From the NCBI GenBank assembly GCA_947478535.1, contig CANJXD010000431.1:1-5141 (forward strand): a DNA stretch of 5,141 bases, in the 5' to 3' direction. Both the position numbers and the translations under genes were made by a program. Under the pieces are notes generated by a model, which searched no databases, was not told the origin of the DNA, and saw only the letters and a list, made by a program, of their open reading frames with translations. Shown piece after piece: positions 1 to 5,141 of the stretch. Every line of letters begins with the position of its first letter. Position 1 is the first letter of the stretch. The DNA comes from Acetobacteraceae bacterium. Its GTDB lineage: Bacteria; Pseudomonadota; Alphaproteobacteria; Acetobacterales; Acetobacteraceae.

Positions 1-1
1 G

Positions 2-1393
<1,392 letters not shown>

Positions 1394-1431
1394 GGCGCTT
1401 CGACGCCCAAGGCTGCCGAGCGGCGCAAGGC

Positions 1432-1470
1432 ACGGCCGGTCCCCGGGAAGGGGGCCGGCCGTTGTCGTTT
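1432..1470 (+). terminator. Rho-independent terminator after gyrB
   Basis: Two 13-nt arms (1432-1444 and 1450-1462) pair completely apart from one G-U wobble, with a 5-base loop GGGAA. A short T-containing tail, TGTCGTTT, follows. The position, 38 bp past the gyrB stop, and the very GC-rich stem fit an intrinsic terminator that separates gyrB from the genes downstream. The T-tail is interrupted by G and C, so termination may be incomplete. Confidence 0.85.
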
Positions 1471-1552
1471 AAGAGCCTCCATTCCGGGGCCGATTTCGGT
1501 AGTATTGGCCGAGATATTGTTTCGAAACCCAGGAAATACTCCATAATACACT

Positions 1553-1578
1553 CAAATAATTGCTGTATTTGGTTTTTT
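1553..1578 (+). terminator. Weak hairpin plus T-run (possible terminator or attenuator)
   Basis: CAAATA (1553-1558) and TATTTG (1566-1571) form a 6-bp stem with a 7-base loop, followed by G and six Ts (1573-1578). The shape is that of an intrinsic terminator, but the stem is AT-rich and thus weak, and AT-rich DNA makes such patterns by chance. It could act as a backup to the gyrB terminator. Confidence 0.25.
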
Positions 1579-1592
1579 GTGTGAATTTTATC

Positions 1593-1601
1593 TGATATAC
1601 T
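1593..1601 (+). promoter_or_regulatory. Candidate extended -10 promoter
   Basis: TGATATACT matches the extended -10 form TGnTATAAT, with five of six bases in the hexamer. A T-rich stretch (1573-1578) sits where a -35 would be, but no good TTGACA is present at 16-18 bp spacing, so the call rests on the extended -10 alone. It faces the Mic60-like gene. Transcription starting near 1608 would leave an untranslated leader of about 310 nt if translation starts at 1922. Confidence 0.35.
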
Positions 1602-1667
1602 TGAATATTGTAGTAGGAATTCTGGCTGGGTAACATCCGATTAATTGGTGGAGCCTAGAAAGCAACA

Positions 1668-1772
1668 CGGCAAAAAGCCGGTCGCTTCCCCGATAAGTCG
1701 AATCTTAACGACGGCATGGTGAGGTGGTCGGCAGGTCCCGAAAGGGGCTGCCGTGCCTTGCGTCCTCATGCC
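1668..1772 (+). promoter_or_regulatory. Foldable leader with competing helices (possible structured RNA)
   Basis: Three helices can be drawn. P1 is CGGC-AAAAA-GCCG (1668-1680). P2 pairs 1677-1684 with 1709-1715, seven base pairs with one bulged G. P3 pairs GGCAT and GAGG (1713-1717, 1721-1724) with CCTC and ATGCC (1764-1772). It encloses an inner hairpin of GGCAG/CTGCC plus TCCC/GGGG capped by a GAAA tetraloop (1730-1752). P2 shares bases with both P1 and P3, so P1+P3 and P2 are mutually exclusive. The GAAA-capped hairpin is the most convincing part. It matches no RNA family I recognise. In GC-rich DNA some of this could arise by chance. Confidence 0.3.
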
Positions 1773-1858
1773 TTTCGCAGAACCCCCCCCAAGCCGGGAT
1801 TCGATCAACCGTGTCAGCGCTACGCTCCATGCCCCGTCAGAAGCGCCTTGCCGTTGCT

Positions 1859-1903
1859 GCTGGTGACCGGCCCGCTGGTGACCGGCCCGCTGGGGACCGG
1901 GGC
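1859..1903 (+). repeat. 15-bp tandem repeat, three copies
   Basis: GCTGGTGACCGGCCC occurs at 1859-1873 and exactly again at 1874-1888, with a third copy differing at four positions at 1889-1903. The period is a multiple of three, and in the frame of the downstream gene it would read AGDRP-AGDRP-AGDRG. It lies just upstream of the preferred start at 1922, so I regard it as non-coding leader DNA, though it would be translated if an earlier start were used. Confidence 0.8.
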
Positions 1904-1921
1904 ACCCGCGTGGCAGGCGTG

Positions 1922-2845
1922 ATGGCGCCGATGGAGGGCGCGGTCCTCGCGGACGCGGCGCGAATGACGGCCAACCGACCGGCGATGATCGGCATCGGCG
2001 TTGTCGCCGGCCTCACCGTGGCGTGCCTGGTTGGCGTCCTGGCGGTCGGTCGAGGTGAGGCTCGGGTAGCGCCGGGTTCGGTGCCGGCCATGGCCGCAAC
2101 GACCACCCCCCTTGCCGCCTCCCCCGATGGTCCAGCCCTCGATGCCCTGCTGGCCCGACTTGGTCGGCTGGAGGTGGCGCTGGGCAGCCTGGCGGACGCC
2201 ACACAGCGGGCGGAGGAAGCGGCGCAGGCCGCCGCCGCCGGGTCCAGCCGCACAGAGGCCCGGGTGCGGGATGTGGAGCGCCTGGTGGCGGAACGCGGCC
2301 CGCAGGGGGACCGTTTCCTCGCCGCGGCGCTGCTGCTGCAGGCGAGCATTACCACGCCGCGCCCCTGGCTGCGCGAATACCAGGCGATGGCCGAACTCGC
2401 GCCCCCCGAGGCGCTGTCCCGCATGGCGGCGGAGGTGCTGGCCAGCCACGCCGCGCGCGGTCTGCCGTCCGAGGCGGAACTGCGTGAGCGCTTCGTGGCG
2501 ATGATGCCGCAACTGCAGGCCCGCGCGCCGCGCCAGGGCGATACGCTGGATCATACCGTGGCGATCGTCCGGGGGGGCTTCGCCTCCATCGGGCTGACGG
2601 CACCGCCGCCGCCGACCGACCAGGAACAGGCGATCGCCGGCGTCGTGCGCCAACTGCGCCGCGGCAACCTGGCGGGCGCGGTGGCCGATGCCGCGGCGCT
2701 CGATACCTCTCTGCAACCGCTGCTCAGTGGCTGGCTCGCCCAAGCCCGAGCGCGGCTTTCCGTCGAACAGGCGGTGCAGGAGACGCTGTTGCGCATCCTT
2801 GCTCCCACCCCGGGTCAACCTCCCCCGGGTCAAACCCATGGCTAG
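1922..2845 (+). CDS. Mic60/mitofilin-like (COG4223) inner-membrane protein
   Basis: Predicted 307-residue single-pass membrane protein. Residues 21-43 form one hydrophobic helix after a short N-terminus. Residues 71-125 are Ala/Glu/Arg-rich and probably a short coiled coil. The part from about 131 to 295 resembles the C-terminal region of alphaproteobacterial Mic60-like proteins (COG4223): a helical stretch around PWLREYQAMAEL, a SEAELRERF motif (183-191), and a final LRRGNLAGAVADAAAL then WLAQARARL (271-279). Relatives of mitochondrial Mic60 shape inner membranes and contact outer-membrane proteins; that role here is inference. The protein is short for the family and not beside hemC/hemD, a frequent location. 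The C-terminus carries a PGQ-PPPGQ duplication. Start: the frame is open back to 1709 with a GTG at 1724, but residues encoded before 1922 look non-coding. ATG 1922 has a poor GGCAGG 4 bp upstream; GTG 1910, ATG 1931 and ATG 1964 are alternatives. Confidence 0.65.
   Translation: MAPMEGAVLADAARMTANRPAMIGIGVVAGLTVACLVGVLAVGRGEARVAPGSVPAMAATTTPLAASPDGPALDALLARLGRLEVALGSLADATQRAEEAAQAAAAGSSRTEARVRDVERLVAERGPQGDRFLAAALLLQASITTPRPWLREYQAMAELAPPEALSRMAAEVLASHAARGLPSEAELRERFVAMMPQLQARAPRQGDTLDHTVAIVRGGFASIGLTAPPPPTDQEQAIAGVVRQLRRGNLAGAVADAAALDTSLQPLLSGWLAQARARLSVEQAVQETLLRILAPTPGQPPPGQTHG
2808..2833 (+). repeat. Direct repeat at the 3' end of the Mic60-like gene
   Basis: CCCCGGGTCAA occurs at 2808-2818 and again at 2823-2833, a 15-bp period in frame, giving the repeated PGQ-PPPGQ tail of the protein. 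It is probably a local duplication with no structural role. Confidence 0.7.
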
Positions 2846-2902
2846 GCCCCAGCACCGCTGGCGGCCACTGCGGCCAACCCCTCGTGACCAATTCCACTCA
2901 CC

Positions 2903-2925
2903 CCTTCCGGAAGGAGGCGTCCTTG
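2903..2925 (+). promoter_or_regulatory. Shine-Dalgarno AAGGAGG overlapping a 12-bp palindrome, deciding a TTG start
   Basis: AAGGAGG (2911-2917) is the strongest ribosome-binding site in the window and sits 5 bases before TTG at 2923. It is what makes TTG 2923 the preferred start over GTG 2884, which has no such site. The perfect palindrome CCTTCCGGAAGG (2903-2914) overlaps it. In RNA, CCTT can pair with AAGG around a CCGG loop and partly cover the ribosome-binding site. In DNA the palindrome could be an operator. Confidence 0.7.
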
Positions 2926-4467
2926 CGCCGGATCATCCCTGCTGTCGTCGCTGGCGCGCTCGCGCTCGGCTTCGGAACCGCCTCCGCGCAGACCAGCATG
3001 ACGCTGCGCGACCGTCTGGTCGTCGTGGGGTCATCGTCCTCCGCCTCGCTCACCGGGTTGCTGACCCGGAGCTTCACGGAACGCCATGCCGGCGTGCTGC
3101 CGCCGATCGTGCAGTCCCTGGGCTCCGCCCGGGCGCTTGAACTGTTCTGCACCGGGGTCGGGCCGCAGACGCCGGACATCGTCGTCTCCACCCGGCGCAT
3201 GCCGCACGCGATGGTCGAATCCTGCAACGGCAATGGCGTGCGGGACATCGTCGAGTTGCAGATCGGCTATGGCGCCGTCGTCATCGCCGCGCGGCGCGGC
3301 GAAGCGGCCCCGGCGCTCACCTCCCGCCAGGTCTGGACGGCGTTGGCGGCGGAACAGCCGCGCAATGACGAATTCGTGCCGAACCGCGCGCGGCTCTGGT
3401 CCGATGTCGCGCCCGGCCTGCCGCGCACCGACATTCGCATGATCCTGCCGGCGCAGGATTCTGGCACGCATGTGCTGTTCGACGACCTGGTGATGGAAGC
3501 CGGCTGCCGTCAGGTGAAGGAAATTCGCCTGATCTTCGAAGCCAATTACCGCCGCGCCAAATGCGTGACGGACCGCACCGATGGCGTGGTGCGCATCGTG
3601 CCGGCAGCCGAGGTTCCGGCGGCGCTGATGGCGGCAACTCCTGGCACGCTGGCGGTGATGACCTATGACCAGCTGGTGGCCAGCGGTGGCAACTTCGTCG
3701 CGGTCAGCCTGGATGGCACGGTGCCGAATGCGCGCACCATCGCCAATGAGGATTACGACCAGGTCCGCGTCTTCTACCTGTACGCCAAGCGCCAGCACAG
3801 CCGGAACCAGTCCGGTGTCGGCGTGGTGCGCGGCATCCACGAATTTCTTGACGAGGCGACGAGCGAAGGCGCGGGCGGCCCCGGTGGCTGGGACGGCTAC
3901 CAGACCGCGCGCGACACGCTGCAGAAGGAGGCGAGCGGCCTTTATATGCTGGCGCTGTCGGTCGATACCTTCAGCGGCGTGGAGTTCGCGCCGGCACGCG
4001 GTGAAATGCGTTCGGCGATCCGCGGCTATGCCTCCACCGTCGTCTCCTCCGACTGGCCGGCGATGCAGGCGGGAACACCGTCCCAGGCGTCCGATACGGC
4101 GTTCCAGCGGCTGACGCGCACCTTCCTCGACCTGAACGGGGAAACGCCGGGCCAGCAGGCCTTGCAGCAGAAGATCGGGGATTGGCTGGGCGGCGTGGCG
4201 GAAGCGCGGATCGCGCGGCTTTCCGTCACCTCCCGCTCCCTCGCCGGGCTGATCTGGATGCTGGTGCTGACCGTGTCCGTGTCCGTCATCGCCTTCCAGT
4301 GGTTCTTCGGTGGCGGCAATGCGGCGATGCATTTCGCCATGGGCAGCGTCATCGCGGTGATTGTCGGCCTGGTGCTGCTGGTCTCGCTGAAACTCGCCTT
4401 TCCCTATGCCGGGGACCACGCCCTGCTGACGCCGCGGCCGTTCCTCGCGTTGATGGAAGTGCAGTGA
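2923..4467 (+). CDS. PstS-type substrate-binding protein fused to the C-terminal part of a DUF4239 (bestrophin-like) membrane domain
   Basis: A 514-residue envelope protein. Residues 1-22 form a classic signal peptide (two Arg, hydrophobic core, ASA before Gln23). Residues 27-325 align by eye over the whole length of PstS-like periplasmic proteins: GSSSS (36-40), ELFCTGVGPQTPDI, STRR (89-92), GYGAVVIA, a DSGTHVLF loop (179-186), FYLYAKRQH, and the usual end EFLDEATSEGAGGPGGW. Four Cys (76, 101, 195, 214) could form two disulfides. From residue 326, YQTARDTLQKEASGLY and RGYASTVVSSDWPAM look like the soluble helices of DUF4239. Two membrane helices (441-462, 470-494) and the FPYAGD (493-498) and PRPF (504-507) end motifs follow. 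The first two membrane helices of DUF4239 are absent and the binding domain stands in their place. Likely topology: binding and helical parts periplasmic, hairpin anchor in the inner membrane. No pst transporter genes are adjacent. Ligand is presumably phosphate or another oxyanion, unproven. The gene lies 77 bp after the Mic60-like gene. Confidence 0.85.
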   Translation: MRRIIPAVVAGALALGFGTASAQTSMTLRDRLVVVGSSSSASLTGLLTRSFTERHAGVLPPIVQSLGSARALELFCTGVGPQTPDIVVSTRRMPHAMVESCNGNGVRDIVELQIGYGAVVIAARRGEAAPALTSRQVWTALAAEQPRNDEFVPNRARLWSDVAPGLPRTDIRMILPAQDSGTHVLFDDLVMEAGCRQVKEIRLIFEANYRRAKCVTDRTDGVVRIVPAAEVPAALMAATPGTLAVMTYDQLVASGGNFVAVSLDGTVPNARTIANEDYDQVRVFYLYAKRQHSRNQSGVGVVRGIHEFLDEATSEGAGGPGGWDGYQTARDTLQKEASGLYMLALSVDTFSGVEFAPARGEMRSAIRGYASTVVSSDWPAMQAGTPSQASDTAFQRLTRTFLDLNGETPGQQALQQKIGDWLGGVAEARIARLSVTSRSLAGLIWMLVLTVSVSVIAFQWFFGGGNAAMHFAMGSVIAVIVGLVLLVSLKLAFPYAGDHALLTPRPFLALMEVQ

Positions 4468-4493
4468 TGCTGGGCGATGGGACGGCGCCGGTA

Positions 4494-5108
4494 TCAGTGC
4501 CCGCCGCTGCCGGTCGCGGGTGGCGCGTGGCGCCAGCGTTGGAACAGCAGCAGCAGCAGCAGGAACACCCAGAAGCCGAGCCGCGCCGCGAGCCAGGCGA
4601 GCAGATGGACGGTGTAGTGCAGCAGCAGCGCCGAGACCGCCATCAGCAGCAGGAAGGCCACCAGCGCCCGCAGCCGCGCCATGCCGCGCCAGCCGCGCAG
4701 CGCGATGAAGGCGCCGCCCGCCAGCACGAGCGCGGCAAGCCAGCCGATGGCCGCGCCGGCGCCATCGGCATCCCGCATCGCGACCAGCGCACCGGCCAGC
4801 GCATCGGTGCCTGGCAGGGCGAAGCCGGTGATGAACTCACCCAGGCCGATGGCCCAGGGACTATCGGCGGCGAACAACCGGCTGAGACGGAAGGCCTCCG
4901 CATGCGGCATGGCGAGCAGCAGCGCACCCCCGGCGCCGACCCCGGCGACGATGGCCGCGACATGGAGCACCGGCACCGCCCCGGCATCCTGTGGCGCGAC
5001 AAGCGTGAAGCCTGCGGTGGCCAGGCGCAGCAGCATCACGGCGATGAGGATTGCGGCAAGGATCTCTCCGCCACGCCAAACCAGGGTGCCGATGCCGTCC
5101 GCGTCCAA
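4494..5108 (-). CDS. Unrecognised polytopic membrane protein
   Basis: I do not recognise this 204-residue protein. It is very hydrophobic, with likely membrane segments near 14-36, 46-67, 85-110, 119-137, 147-169 and 171-190, about six in all, and a short Arg/His- and Gly-rich C-terminal tail. A polar loop, MPHAEAFRLSRLFAADSPW (67-85), joins segments two and three. The proposed start is TTG at 5108, with GGAG (5122-5119) ten bases upstream. An in-frame stop (TAA, 5141-5139) closes the frame upstream and no ATG or GTG lies between, so TTG is the best first start; the next ATG is residue 25, inside the first membrane segment. It converges on the fusion gene with 26 bp between stops and no clear terminator there. 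It may be a small-molecule or ion-handling membrane protein, but nothing visible specifies a function. Confidence 0.7.
   Translation of the reverse strand: MDADGIGTLVWRGGEILAAILIAVMLLRLATAGFTLVAPQDAGAVPVLHVAAIVAGVGAGGALLLAMPHAEAFRLSRLFAADSPWAIGLGEFITGFALPGTDALAGALVAMRDADGAGAAIGWLAALVLAGGAFIALRGWRGMARLRALVAFLLLMAVSALLLHYTVHLLAWLAARLGFWVFLLLLLLFQRWRHAPPATGSGGH
4545..4562 (-). repeat. (CTG)6 trinucleotide run inside the membrane-protein gene
   Basis: Six CAG units on the plus strand read as six CTG Leu codons on the minus strand (residues 183-188, in the last membrane segment). Length change by slippage would add or remove leucines without a frameshift. Confidence 0.85.
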
Positions 5109-5141
5109 GGTGCTGCCGCTCCGTTCGTCATCGGCAGGTTA

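Larger units (their letters stand above)
1471..1921. other. Non-coding region with an AT-rich core between gyrB and the Mic60-like gene
   Basis: No convincing gene is seen in these 450 bases. By hand count, 1501-1560 holds 21 G/C and 1561-1620 holds 16 G/C, about 31% GC, against clearly GC-rich flanking genes. Composition returns to about 50% by 1680 and becomes GC-rich after 1710. The core contains a perfect 10-bp palindrome GTTTCGAAAC (1519-1528), placed between the inverted arms AGTATT (1501-1506) and AATACT (1535-1540). It also holds a small hairpin with T-run and an extended -10-like element, annotated separately. The simplest reading is a promoter/regulatory region for the downstream gene. 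A remnant of foreign DNA, or a target for a silencer protein that binds AT-rich DNA, is also possible. Confidence 0.7.

Noticed and set aside
1501..1620. Replication origin, since gyrB often lies near dnaA-dnaN-recF and the region is AT-rich
   Set aside because: No sequence close to the DnaA box TTATNCACA is seen on either strand.
1725..1757. Signal recognition particle (4.5S) RNA tip, because of GGTCGGCAGGTCC and a GNRA loop
   Set aside because: The conserved asymmetric internal loop with GGAAGGAAGCAGC is missing; the 3' side pairs fully instead.
1790..1812. tRNA 3' part or attachment site, because of a TTCGATC T-loop-like string
   Set aside because: The flanking bases do not make a 5-bp T-stem and no acceptor, anticodon or D arm is found upstream.
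1724..1921. N-terminal extension of the Mic60-like protein from GTG 1724
   Set aside because: The extra residues are low in complexity, include the tandem repeat, show no ribosome-binding site, and would place the membrane helix about 85 residues in. It cannot be fully excluded.
1820..2839. Long antisense open frame over the Mic60-like gene
   Set aside because: The translation is rich in Arg, His and Gln with no domain, as expected for the reverse of a GC-rich gene. The plus-strand frame has a membrane helix and family-like motifs.
2846..2922. PhoB box upstream of the PstS-like gene
   Set aside because: No paired CTGTCAT-like direct repeats are present. Only a small hairpin (CCAGC-ACC-GCTGG, 2849-2861) and a duplicated GCGGCCA (2861-2867, 2870-2876) are seen, neither meaningful enough to annotate.
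3031..4419. 462-residue antisense open frame over the fusion gene
   Set aside because: Lacks any recognisable domain and opposes a clearly conserved PstS-like protein. Long reverse frames are common in GC-rich DNA.
4468..4493. Bidirectional terminator between the convergent genes
   Set aside because: Only an 8-bp palindrome CGGCGCCG (4483-4490) is present, with no loop and no T-run.

Overview
The window looks like chromosomal DNA of a GC-rich alphaproteobacterium. The gyrase B sequence and the Mic60/COG4223-like gene fit Rhodospirillales or Acetobacteraceae-type bacteria such as Roseomonas relatives. That placement is an inference from protein style, not from a database search. Coding DNA is very GC-rich and two genes seem to use TTG starts.

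Layout: (1) Positions 2-1393 hold the C-terminal 460-plus residues of GyrB (DNA gyrase subunit B, plus strand), cut by the left edge and followed at 1432-1470 by a strong intrinsic terminator. (2) Positions 1471-1921 are a non-coding stretch of about 450 bp. Its centre is strikingly AT-rich (37 G/C in 120 bases at 1501-1620) and carries an extended -10-like promoter (1593-1601) and a small hairpin plus T-run. It is followed by a foldable GC-rich leader (1668-1772) and a 3 x 15-bp tandem repeat. (3) Positions 1922-2845 encode a single-pass inner-membrane protein with a Mic60/mitofilin (COG4223)-like C-terminal half. (4) Positions 2923-4467, same strand, encode an unusual fusion: a secreted, complete PstS-type phosphate-binding-protein domain joined to the soluble and C-terminal two-helix part of a DUF4239 (bestrophin-like) membrane domain. 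(5) Positions 4494-5108, minus strand, encode an unrecognised protein with about six membrane segments, convergent with the fusion gene and only 26 bp from it.

The gyrase gene is housekeeping and transcriptionally insulated by its terminator. The Mic60-like and PstS-DUF4239 genes run in the same direction with a 77-bp gap and may share the promoter in the AT-rich region. All three genes downstream of gyrB encode envelope membrane proteins. No pstC, pstA, pstB or phoU gene is visible, so the fused binding domain is not part of an ordinary Pst transporter operon here. The fusion protein is the best candidate for something undescribed: a periplasmic ligand-binding module that takes the place of the first two membrane helices of a DUF4239 protein, suggesting a ligand-responsive membrane sensor or channel-like component.
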